From: Haematobia irritans
Lineage: Eukaryota > Arthropoda > Insecta > Diptera > Muscidae
Assembly: GCF_050003625.1 (NCBI RefSeq)
Contig: NC_134397.1
Span: 151,527,526-151,591,525, forward strand
Length of the DNA: 64,000 bases
Direction: 5' to 3'
Part shown: positions 1-9,973 of the stretch, in pieces
How positions within the stretch are numbered: position 1 is the stretch's first letter
How the letters are laid out: the number at the start of each line of letters is the position of its first letter
The notes under the pieces: generated by a model
What the model saw: the letters and a program-made list of their open reading frames with translations, nothing else
Database searches by the model: none
Told to the model about the DNA's origin: nothing
Position numbers and translations under genes: made by a program

Positions 1-485
1 TATTGTATAAAATGTGATTTAAATGTTTTACGACTTGTTGACATTCAAAATGAAATAGACCAATAAATACCAAATAAAAAAATGCTCGTTGTGTACGTAT
101 GTTCATATAGAAATTTTATTCTATACTCAAAGGAATATTTTCCTATCGAAAACGAAAACAGGAAATTAAAACAAAATAAATAAATAACAAAATACAAATA
201 CATCCGTAATATAAAGAAACAAATAAAACATTGGCATATATAAATATGAGAATCAAATAAAAAATAACTTTATGTAAAAATATAAATCTTCATTATTGAG
301 TTCTTGAAGAATGTGTAAATATCTTATGTCCAATAATATTTTTATAATCCCCACCGTAGGATGTGTTATTTTGTAATACAAGTAATACACAGATAGATTG
401 GCCTCAACAGATCAATAATATAAATATATACTTTATGAATATTTTTGATCGTATTGAAAACACGGTTGGCAGAATTCTTCTGGTA
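1..485. other. A+T-rich leader without recognisable gene
   Basis: No credible coding region or RNA gene is visible. A short stretch near 343-372 (ttataatccccaccgtagg) looks like a decayed version of the 5' hairpin block of the E elements described elsewhere, but it is too degraded to call. The tract ends at a TA dinucleotide that flanks a MITE. Confidence 0.5.
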
Positions 486-772
486 CACACAAACAAATTT
501 CACGAAAATTTTTCCAATTAAAATTTTAATTGAGTTTTAAAAAATATTCAATTAAAAATTTACTTGATTCAACAAATTTTTTAATTGAAACAAAAATCAA
601 TCACAAAAATAATAGTATCAATTAATTTTTTAATTGGATCAATTAACTTTTTAATTGACCTTCAATTAATTTTTTAATTGATACTATCATTTCTGTGATT
701 GAAGACATTTCAGTTAAAAATTAATTGGATCAATTAATTTCGTGATTGAATCAGAAAAAAGTTTTTTGTGTG
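486..772. mobile_element. MITE with CACACAAA ends and TA duplication
   Basis: The element begins CACACAAACAAA and ends TTTTTTGTGTG, with TA on both outer sides (484-485 and 773-774). The interior is made of short palindromic words related to CAATTAATTTTTTAATTG in both orientations, so the whole element can fold. A TA duplication is typical of the Tc1/mariner superfamily. A 1.8-kb relative with the same ends lies at 9974-11804. It has no coding capacity, so it depends on another transposase. Confidence 0.75.
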
Positions 773-1084
773 TAGAATATATTTTGACAAAATTTTTCTA
801 TAAAAATAAAATTTTTGCAAAGTTTTCTATAGATATAAACATTTTACCGAAATTTTTCATAGGAATTATATTTTGGCAAATTTTTCTTTACAAATAAAAA
901 TTTGGCAAAATTTTCCATAGAAATAAAATTTTGGGGAAATTTTCTATAAAAAATAAAAGTTTGACAAATTTTTCTATAAAAATTAAATTTTGACAAATTT
1001 TTCTATAGAAATATTTTGGCAAAATTTTTCACAGAAATTACACTTTGGCATCATTTTCCATATAAATAACATTTTGGCAAAATT

Positions 1085-1798
1085 TTTCATAGTTATAAAA
1101 TTTTGACAAAATTTTTCATAGTTATACAATTTTGACAAATTTTTCAGAGAAATAAAATTTTGGCAAAATTTTCTATAGAAATAAAATTTTGGCAAAATTT
1201 TCAGAGAAATAAAATTTTGGCAAAATTTTCTATAGAATTAAAATTTTGACAAATTTTTCTATAGAAATAAAATTTTGGCAAAATTTTCTATTGAGATAAA
1301 ATTTTCGCAAAATTTTCTATAGACATAAAATTTTCGCAAAATTTTCTATTGAGATAAAATTTTCGCAAAATTTTCTATTGATATAAAATTTTGGCAAGAT
1401 TTTCCATAGAAATAAAAGTGATGGCAAAATTTTCCATATAAATGAAATTTTGGCAAATTTTCTATAGAATTTTGTCCAATTTTTATTTCTATGGAAAATT
1501 TTGCCATCACTTTTATTTCTATGGAAAATCTTGCCAAAATTTTATATAAATAGAAAATTTTGCGAAAATTTTATCTCAATAGAAAATTTTGCGAAAATTT
1601 TATGTCTATAGAAAATTTTGCGAAAATTTTATCTCAATAGAAAATTTTGCCAAAATTTTATTTCTATAGAAAAATTTGTCAAAATTTTAATTCTATAGAA
1701 AATTTTGCCAAAATTTTATTTCTCTGAAAATTTTGCCAAAATTTTATTTCTCTGAAAATTTTGTCAAAATTTTATAACTATGAAAAATTTTGTCAACA
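1085..1798. repeat. Inverted duplication inside satellite (foldback)
   Basis: The array from about 1085 to 1460 is repeated in reverse complement from about 1480 to 1798, including private variants: the 'cagagaaat' units, the 'attgagat' units, the 'gacataaaattttcgc' unit and the 'aaaagtgatgg' unit appear in mirrored order. The two arms differ by about one repeat unit and the loop is only about 20 bases. This is a structural inversion of one block, not chance symmetry of the unit. Confidence 0.8.
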
Positions 1799-2433
1799 TT
1801 TTCTATAGGAATAAAATTTTGAGAAATTTTTCTATAGGAATAAAATTTTGGCAAAATTTTCTATTGAGATATAATTTTAGCAAAATTTTCTATTGAGATA
1901 AAATTTTGGCAAGATTTTCCATAGAAATAAAATGTTGGCAAAATTTTCCATAGAAGTAAAAATTTGACAAAATTTTCTATAGAGATAGAATTTTGGCAAA
2001 ATTTTCCATAAATATACAAATTTTCATAGAAATAAAATTTTGAAAAAATTTTCATGGAAATAATACTTTGGCAAATTTTTCTATAGAAATAAAATTTTGC
2101 ATAGAAATAAAATTTTTGGCAAAATTTTCAATTGAAATAAAATTATGGTAAAATTTGCCATAGAAATGAAAATTTGACAAAATTTTTCATAGAAATAAAA
2201 TTTTGGCACAATTTTTAATAGAAATAAAATTCTGGCAAAATTTTCTTTAGAACTAAAATTTTGGCAAAATTTTCTTTAGAAACAAAATTTTGACAAAAGG
2301 TTCTATAGAACTATAATTTTGACAAAAGGTTCTATAGAACTATAATTTTGGCAAAATATTCCATAAAAATAAAATTTTGGCAAAATTTTCCATAGTAATA
2401 AAAATTTTACAAAATTTTCTATAGAAATAATAT

Positions 2434-2532
2434 TTGTTGTTGTTTTTTATTTCAGCTTAAAACCTTAAGCTGAAATAAAAAACAACAACAATGCTTAAAG
2501 AACAAAACCAACAATAACAAAACAAAACAAAT
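2434..2532. mobile_element. Small palindromic insertion with long direct flanks
   Basis: A perfect 27-nt inverted repeat, starting TTGTTGTTGTTTTTTATTTC at 2434-2460 and mirrored at 2465-2491 around the 4-nt loop AACC, is followed by an A/C-rich tail ending AAACAAAT. The satellite variant GAAATAATATTT occurs immediately on both sides, so it is a probable 12-14-bp target duplication, of the size made by retroposition. The element is related to the larger foldback at 48893-49440. Confidence 0.65.
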
Positions 2533-2584
2533 GAAATAATATTTTGGCAAAATTTTCTATAGAAATAAAAATTTGGCAAAATTT

Positions 2585-2790
2585 TCTTAGAAATAAAATT
2601 TTGGCACAAGTTTTAATAGAAATAAAATTTTGACACAATTTTTTATAGAAAAGTAACATTTTGGTAAAATTTTCTATTTTCTATTTTCTATAGAAGATTT
2701 TACCAAAATGTTACTTTTCTATAAAAAATTTTGTCAAAATTTTATTTCTATTAAAAATTGTGCCAAAATTTTATTTCTATGAAAATTTTT
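2585..2790. repeat. Second foldback in satellite
   Basis: The units from about 2585 to 2680, including 'gcacaagttttaatagaaat' and 'gaaaagtaacattttggt', are mirrored from about 2695 to 2790. The loop contains three copies of 'attttcta'. The arms are about 95 bp. Confidence 0.7.
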
Positions 2791-4645
2791 TTCAAAATTT
2801 TATTTATATATTATTTATATACAAAATTTTGCCAAAATATTAGAATTTTGGCAAAATTTTCCATAGATATAAAAATTTTCATAGAAATAACATTTTGAAA
2901 AAGTTTTCATAGAAATAATACTTTGGCAAATTTTTCTATAGAAATAATATTTTGCATAGAAATAAATTTTGGTAACATTTTTCGATAGAAATAAAATTTT
3001 GTTAAAAATATTCTATAGAAATAAAATTTTGGCAAAATATTCCATAGAAATAAAACTTTCACAAAATTTTCTATAGAAATAAAATTTTGGCAATTTTTTT
3101 TTAGAAATAAAATTTTAATAAGAGGTTCTATAGAACTAAAAGTTTGGCAAGACTTTCTGCTGAAATAAAATTTTGTTAAAAAATTTTGAATAAAATAAAA
3201 ATTTTGCAAAATATTCCATAAAAAATTTTCCATAGTAATAAAAATTTGACAAAATTTTCTATTGAAATAATATTTTGGCAAAATTTTCTAAAGAAATAAA
3301 ATTTTGTCAAAATTTTTCATAGAAATAAAAATTTGGCACAATTTAAAACAAAATTTTGACAAAATTTTTTATAGAAAAATAACATTTTGGTAAAATTTTC
3401 CATAGACATAGAGTTTGGCAACATTTTCTGTAGAAATAAAAATTTGACAAAATTTTCTATAGAAATACAAATTTGGCAAAAATTTCTATTGACATAAATT
3501 TTGTTAAAAATATTTTATAGATATAAAATTTAGGCAAAATATTTCATAGAAATGAAACTTTGGCGAAATTTTCCACTGAGATAAAAATTTGACAAAATTT
3601 TCTATAGAAATAGAATTTTGGCAAAATTTTCTATAAACATAAACTTTTTACAAAAGGTTTTATAGAAATAAAAGCTGGGCAAAACTTTCTATTGAAATAA
3701 AACCTTGTTAAAAATTTTCGATAGAAATAAAGTTTTGGCAAAATTTTCGATAGAAATAAAATTTTGGCAAGATTTTTCATAGAAATAAAATTTTGGCAAA
3801 ATTTTCCATAGAAATAAAAATTTGACAAAGTTTTCTATAGAAAAAACTTTGGCAAAGTTTTCTATAGAAATAAAATTTTGACAAAATTGTTTATAGAAAT
3901 AAAATGTTGGCACAATTTTTAATAGAAATAAAAGATTAACAAAAATTCTTTATAGAAATAACATTTTGGTAAAATTTTCCATAGACTATAATTTTGGCAA
4001 GATTTTCTGTAGAAATAAGGTTTTGAAAAAATTTTCTATAGACATAAAATTTTGACAAAAGGTTTTACAGAAATAAAAGCTTGGCAAAACTTTCTATTGA
4101 AATAAAATCTTGTTAAAAATTTTCGATAGAAAAAAAGTTTTGGCAAAATATTCCATAGAAATAAAATGTTGGCAAAATTTTCCATACCCCTGTAAAAATT
4201 GGGGGATCTGATTTGATATGGTTAGATCTGAGCCAAGATATGGTCAGATCTGAGCAGATCCGAAAAATGGTTATATCTGGTCAGATCTAAATACTATGAA
4301 ATTGGATCTGATCAGATCTCAAAAATGAGACACATCTAATCAGATCTAATTTGATATAATTGTATATTATTTGATACAATTGTATCTTTCGAGATCTTTC
4401 AACACATAAAAGCCCATAATTTGTATATAAAATTAGATCAATTGTTTTATTTAATAATACAGACAAAAAGTATGTGCAAAATAAATATGTTTAATTTAAA
4501 TTGATCCATCAAAGCTATTTAAGAGTATTGACAGTTGAGTTAGAGTGTTGTCCAAGGGTTTTTTCGTTTGTTTCTTCTGCTTTGGACTTAGACATGCGAC
4601 TAAAGTATTACAGCGTTAAGGCAATCTGCAATGAAATTAAGTAAA

Positions 4646-6660
4646 ACAAGTATATACGGCCGCAAGTTCGGCCAGGCCGAATCTTATGTACCCACCACCA
4701 TGGATTGCGTAGAAACTTCTACGAAAGACTATCATCCACAATCGAATTACTTGGGTTGTGGTATCTTAAAACTTCTTAACATCGTTTTCTAAATTGTGAT
4801 TTAGTCCATACATGGTATATATTAGACAAAAAAGTTATGTATAGTTAAGTCTACAAATAATTACGAATCGATATTGACTTTTTGTACGTAGAGAGCCAGA
4901 ATTGAAATATGGGGGTCGCTTATATGGGGGCTATATACAATTATGAACTTGATATGGACCAATTTTTGTGTGATTGGGGATCGATTTATCTGAGGGCCAT
5001 ATATAACTATAGACCGATATGGACCTAGTTAGGCATGGTTGTTAACGACCATATACTAGCACAATGTACCAAATTTCAACTCACTCGGATGAAATTTGCT
5101 CCTCCAAGAGGTTCCAAAACCAAATCTCGGGATCGGTTTATATGGGGCTATGTACGATTATGGACTGATATGGACCACTTTTGGCATGGCTGTTAAATAT
5201 CATATACTACCATCACGTTTCAAATTTCAAGCAGATCGGATGAATTTTGCTTCTCCAAAAGGCACCGGAGGTCAAATCTGGGGATCGGTTTATATGGGAG
5301 CTATATATAATTATGGACTGATAGGAACCAATACCTGCATGGTTGGTGGATACCATATACTAACATCACGTACCAAATTCCAACCGAATGGGAAGAATTT
5401 TGCTCTTCCAAGGGGCTCTGGAGGTCAAATCTGGGGATCGGTTTATATGGGGCCTATATATAATTATGGACCGATATCGACCAATTTTTGCATGGGAGTT
5501 TGAGGCCATATATTAACACCACGTACCGAATTTCAACTGAATCAGATGAATTTTGGTCTTCCAAGAGGTTCCGGAGTTCAAATCTGGTGATCGGTTTATA
5601 TTGGGCCTATATATAATTATGAACCGATGTGGACCAATTTTTGCATGGTTGTTAGAGACCATATACTAACATCACGTACCAAATTTCAGCCGGATAGGAT
5701 GAAATTTGCTTCTCTTAGAGGCCTCGCAAGCCAAATCGGGGGATCGGTTTATATGGGGGCTATATATAATTATGGACCGATGTGGACCAATTTTTGCATG
5801 GTTGTTAGAGACCATATACTAACACCATGTACCTAATTTCAGTCGGATCGGATGAAATTTGCTTCTCTTAGAGGCCTCGCAAGCCAAATCGGGGGATCGG
5901 TTTATGTGGGGGCTATATATACTTATGGACCGATTTCGACCAATTTTTGCATGGTTGTTAAAGACCATATACTAACACCATGTACCAAATTTCAGCCGGA
6001 TCGGATGAAATTTGCTTCTCTTAGAGGCCTCGCAAGCCAAATCGGGGGATCGGTTTATATGGGGGCTATATATAATTATGGACCGATGTGGACCAATTTT
6101 TGCATGGTTGTTAGAGACCATATACTGACACCATGTACCAAATTTCAGCCGCATCGGATGAAATTTGCTTCTCTTAGGGGCCTCGCAAGCCAAATCGGGG
6201 GATCGGTTTATATGGGGGCTATATATAATTATGGACCGATGTGGACCAATTTTTGCATGGTTGTTAGAGACCATATACCAACACGATGTACCAAATTTCA
6301 GCCGGATCGGATGAAATTTGCTTCTCTTAGAGGCCTCGCAAGCCAAATTTTGGGGTCCGTTTATATAGGGGCTATACGTAAAAGTGGACCGATATGGCCC
6401 ATTTGCAATACCATCCGACCTACATCAATAACAACTACTTGTGCCAAGTTTCAAGTCGATAGCTTGTTTCGTTCGGAAGTTAGCGTGATTTCAACAGACG
6501 GACGGACGGACGGACGGACGGACGGACATGCTCAGATCGACTCAGAATTTCACCACGACCCAGAATATATATACTTTATGGGGTCTTAGAGCAATATTTC
6601 GATGTGTTACAAACGGAATGACAAAGTTAATATACCCCCCATCCTATGGTGGTGGGTATA
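4646..6660 (-). mobile_element. E element copy 1 (DINE/HINE-like, 153-bp repeats)
   Basis: Orientation is defined from TATACCC to ACTTGT, so this copy reads on the minus strand. From its 5' end (6660) it has the TATACCC hairpin, a block with ATATATATTC, a (GTCC/GTCY)n run near 6500-6530, about nine 153-bp tandem repeats (5100-6370) and a conserved 3' block with palindrome TTCGGCCTGGCCGAA and the terminus ACTTGT at 4646. This copy lacks an internal 29-bp satellite array. The repeat unit equals 51 codons, so it is open over long distances (for example 5852-6589 plus and 5972-6346 minus). Both strands being open, and the absence of any start context or domain, argue against a protein. Confidence 0.85.
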
Positions 6661-6823
6661 AAAACAATTATCAAACAAATATAGGAATAAACAAATATGG
6701 GAATATATTGAACTATGTAAGCAAGTATTAGTATTGTTTTGGATCATTCTTCTTCAAGTTGCAATAAAAATTGCCATATAATTTTATGTTGCTTTTAATA
6801 CTCACATTTAAAGTGTATTCGGG

Positions 6824-7164
6824 ATTAGGTTAGGTATAGCGATAGGCTGTTATTATAGGCTCATACATACTATTCAGACCATCATGACATCACAGTGATC
6901 AACATCTCACTTATCACTGACTGCTGCTCGATTCAATAATTAGCTCAATAACATGGGACCTCCTTGCTATAATCGAGTCCTATCGGCATTTCACGTTGCG
7001 CTGAAACAACGTAGAGAATCTTTGAAGCAGAAATGTCACCAACATTACTGCGAGGAGATAATCCACAGCCGAAATAATTTTTGGTGTTGGTCGGAACTGG
7101 GATTGAACCCGTGACCTTTTGAATGCAAGGCGGGCATGTTAACCAGTACACCACTGAGGTTTCC
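6824..7164 (-). mobile_element. tRNA-derived SINE, diverged copy
   Basis: This is homologous to the SINEs at 51424-51749 and 52020-52372. Read on minus it starts with a tRNA-like head (box B-like GGTTCAATCCC near 7100-7110, anticodon-arm region GCCTTGCATTC), followed by a body with 'gttatt...gacatttctg' and a tail ending near the CCTAACCTAATCCC region. It has many substitutions, so it is an older insertion. It lies inside the 4197-7752 element. Confidence 0.7.
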
Positions 7165-7754
7165 TTTTTTTCCAAATCTAGAAAATAGTAAAACAATATG
7201 AAAATGACTACTAAGGAAATAACAAATACAATCTACTTACCTACATAATCTCCGCAATAAAGGAAACGATATACACTTTATCAAAGGAACACATTTAAAA
7301 CAATTATATTAAATTTCTTAATTTTCTCAGCTAGTCTGGCGTTAAATTTGTTTAGAAGTGATGCCCCTGACGGCGTTGACATTTGACATAATGACATTGA
7401 GGTTTAGACGTGTATTTCAAAAATCTTTTTAACTTGTTCATGATTTTTTTTTTATTATATTTTGGACCGTATTTAACCCCATATAAAGTCAGATATGATG
7501 TTATATCTACCATATCTTATTAGATATAGTGCTATATATGGTCCTATCCAAGCATATATTATTAGATATGCCAGATATAATTAGATATTATACTATATAT
7601 GATGAGATCTGCAATTTTATCTAACCAGATCTAGCACCATATATAGCATATCTGTGCATATCTAATTATGTCTGAACCAATATCTGAACAGATCCAATTA
7701 GATCCAATTTGATATTATTAGATAGGATTGGATCCTCCAATTTTTACACGGGTA

Positions 7755-8200
7755 GAAATAAAATGTTGGCAAAATTTTCCATAGAAATAAAATATTGGCA
7801 AAATTTTCCATAGAAATAAATATTTGACAAAGTTTTCTATAGAAATAAAATTTCTAAAAAAATTTCATAGAAATAAAATTATGGCACAATTTTTAATAGA
7901 AATAAAAGTTAACCAAATTTTTTATAGAATATGTCTATGGAAAATTTTACCAAACTGTTAGTAAAATTTTCCATAGACATAGAATTTTGGCAAAATTTTC
8001 TGTAGAAATAAAATTTGGACAAAATTTTCTGTAGAAATAAAATTTTGACAAACTTTTCTATAGAAATAAAATTTTGACAAAATTTTCTATAAAAATAAAA
8101 TTTTGGCAAAATTTTCATTGGTAATTTTGTCAAATGGTTTTATTGAAATAAAATGTTGACACAATATTCTATAGAAATAAAATTAGATCAAAACTTTAAA
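7755..8200. repeat. 29-bp satellite array 2
   Basis: Continuation of the same array as 778-4194, split by the TA-flanked element. A short inversion near 7925-7960 mirrors 'tccatagaca'. The array decays into T-rich single-copy DNA after about 8200. Confidence 0.9.
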
Positions 8201-9790
8201 AATAAGTTTTTTTTTTTTAATTTGGTAGATTTTTGGTAAAATTTTCTTTAAATTTTGGTAGATTAATTTGAGTTCTTTAACATCCACAAAACGATGCACC
8301 AAAGATAGCATATAACATATATTCATATTTAAATTCGATTCAGCTTTGTCTAAAGCTATAGTGTTCTTTCTTGGGACTACAAAAATTTCTTATTTCCAGT
8401 TTTAAGATTGAAAACTGCCAATTGAATTATAAGAACACGGCTTGAATCTTTTAGCAAATACGTGATCAGATGGATGGACAAACCAATGGCCATAATCTGT
8501 CATAATCTTTTTAACTGAGTTTGGTCTACAAAAACGGCGAACAACAAAAATTACCCTACATAAGAATTCATGCAATTGCTCAAATTGTACTTTTTCCTCA
8601 CGTTTTACGAAAATTGTTGTGAATATTAATTTCATCGAAATTAATTAAAACTTTGCCCGTTGATACATACGTACGAACGGAGCACTGTAATTAAAACAAG
8701 GCACAGACAATAGCAACATCTCGATCAGGCATAAAGAACCGCAACAGCAGAAAATTTGACACACAACATTAATTAATTGTATGCCAGTAAAAAGACAAGT
8801 AGAGAGAAAAAAGTAAATAAATAATTAAATAAAACACATCATACAGTGATGGTAACACACATTTGTATATACATTTTGGTGGTTTCCTCAACAAAAAAAA
8901 GGCAGAAAACAAACAACACCAGTTGGGTAGGACATATAAACAGTAATTTCAAACAGGATATTTTGATATTGGTATTCACATCATAAATTTTTTGCAAAGG
9001 TCTTTTCATATCGTAGGTATTAAAACGATTTTTTTTAAAGTGCTTTGCGAAATCAGATTCTTTATGTGGACTATGTGAAGAATCGTAGTAAATCCAACAT
9101 TACTCTAGATATGCCTTATAATAAATAAAGAAGTTTCCTTAATGGGAAAGACTTCTATCGGAGTATCATTCTTTTAGGGGGCTGCATATGTGAACAGAAG
9201 TACAAAATTAAACGTACACTAAAAAAGTATTGTCGTGAGGCCAAAGATCATGTCCTTAAAATTCTTTGCTTAGCATAGAAGACGCATTTCTATGATATAA
9301 TCTTGTTCAAAAGTAAACTTTTCAATGATGTCGTTTTGTCTTTATAGTTAAGTGATTCGACTTAAAATTGGATATCCTAAAATGAAGAAAATTTTGTTGG
9401 ACTAAGGTCAACTTGGCTTTAAAAATTATACAAGTTAATTGTCATTGACAACAATTGCAGTCAGCTCCATTTGAAATCCCATATCGAAAAACGTTATTTT
9501 CTGCTTGAGTTTCAAACGAATATTAATTTATTTATTGAATAAAAACTTATATTTACAGTGTTTTCCAAAGTGAGGAGTTTCTCATTTGGCAGTGAGTTGT
9601 ATGCCTACTGTGCTGCTGAAGGTTTGACATCCTTCCTTTACATCTATCATTTTGGCGACAAGTGAGATGCATCTGATCTTTACTCTAACATCGATTTGTT
9701 GGAATTCTCTAATTTTCCGCAATAGAGCTTCTCTATTTTGATTAGAACTCCTTAGAGATACCATGTTCAAAGCATATTTGTTTTGAATAT
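8201..9790. other. Low-repeat A+T-rich tract
   Basis: No gene is recognised. Open frames at 8402-8635 and 9582-9818 (minus) have no recognisable motif or start context. About 9225-9420 resembles the inner part of the CACTGAAAA-type MITE found at 30252-30899 (shared words: gacgcatttct, aagtgattcgactta), so it is a decayed copy. Confidence 0.5.
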
Positions 9791-9793
9791 TGT

Positions 9794-9836
9794 GTAAATC
9801 CATAGGTCGCTGGTTCAAATCCGGCTCGAAGGACCA
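9794..9836 (+). tRNA. tRNA-Tyr(GUA) 3' half followed by CCA (pseudogene)
   Basis: From anticodon GTA at 9794-9796 the sequence follows a tyrosine tRNA: anticodon-stem TCC, variable region ATAGGTCGC, T-arm GGTTCAAATCC (box B) and acceptor strand GGCTCGAAGGA. It then reads CCA, which eukaryotic tRNA genes do not encode. The 5' half is absent; instead there is a sequence (9745-9790) that recurs at 11845-11892 without the tRNA. The encoded CCA implies origin from a mature tRNA by reverse transcription. It cannot be a functional tRNA gene. Confidence 0.75.
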
Positions 9837-9973
9837 AATATTTGAATTGAAATAAACGGGTTGAGTATTTTTTTTGATACCACTCTCAAATAAATTTTCC
9901 TCAATAGAGCGTCTCTATTTTGCTCGTAGAGGTCTTCAACCTCTTCGAATACTTTGGTTATGAAGGGTCCATA
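9837..9973. other. Short repeat-related spacer
   Basis: It contains 'caatagagcgtctctattttg', a near-repeat of 9719-9742. The flanks of the following MITE (here and 11807-11892) share words with 9719-9790, indicating an older local duplication. Confidence 0.4.

Larger units (their letters stand above)
778..4194. repeat. 29-bp satellite array 1
   Basis: Tandem copies of a 29-bp unit, roughly AAAATTTTGGCAAAATTTT followed by CTATAGAAAT, with many one-base variants; GGC and GAC versions alternate. Orientation flips within the array at about 1470 and 2690, giving foldback arms. A 99-bp palindromic insertion sits at 2434-2532. Because 29 is not a multiple of three, translation cycles through three phases (NFISIENF, KFYFYRKF, KILFL) and stops at CTATAG in one of them; this explains the many short open frames rich in F, K, I and N. 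They are not genes. Confidence 0.95.
4197..7752. mobile_element. TA-flanked element with GATCAGATCT-rich arms
   Basis: The terminal inverted repeats are CCCCTGTAAAAATTGG at 4197 and its counterpart ending CCAATTTTTACACGGG at 7752, each flanked by TA in a 29-bp satellite unit that would otherwise be continuous (ccaTA...TAgaaat). The outer 250-300 bp on each side are degenerate direct and inverted copies of words such as AGATCTGATCAGATCT and AGATATNATTAGATAT. The 3.5-kb span is inflated by a nested E element (4646-6660) and a SINE (about 6824-7164). No transposase frame is visible, so it is a non-autonomous Tc1/mariner-type element. Confidence 0.75.

Noticed and set aside
2907..3281. Open frames rich in KFYFYRKFCQNFISIENF motifs (here and in all satellite arrays)
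   Set aside because: They are translations of the 29-bp satellite; the three phases cycle and stop at CTATAG. No start context, domain or codon bias.
778..4194. Regular short repeats as a CRISPR array
   Set aside because: Eukaryotic satellite: units are contiguous with no unique spacers, and there are no cas genes.
5852..6589. 245-codon open frame with a 51-residue repeat as a repeat protein gene
   Set aside because: Open on both strands, present only within transposon tandem repeats, no recognised domain; kept only as a low-interest observation.
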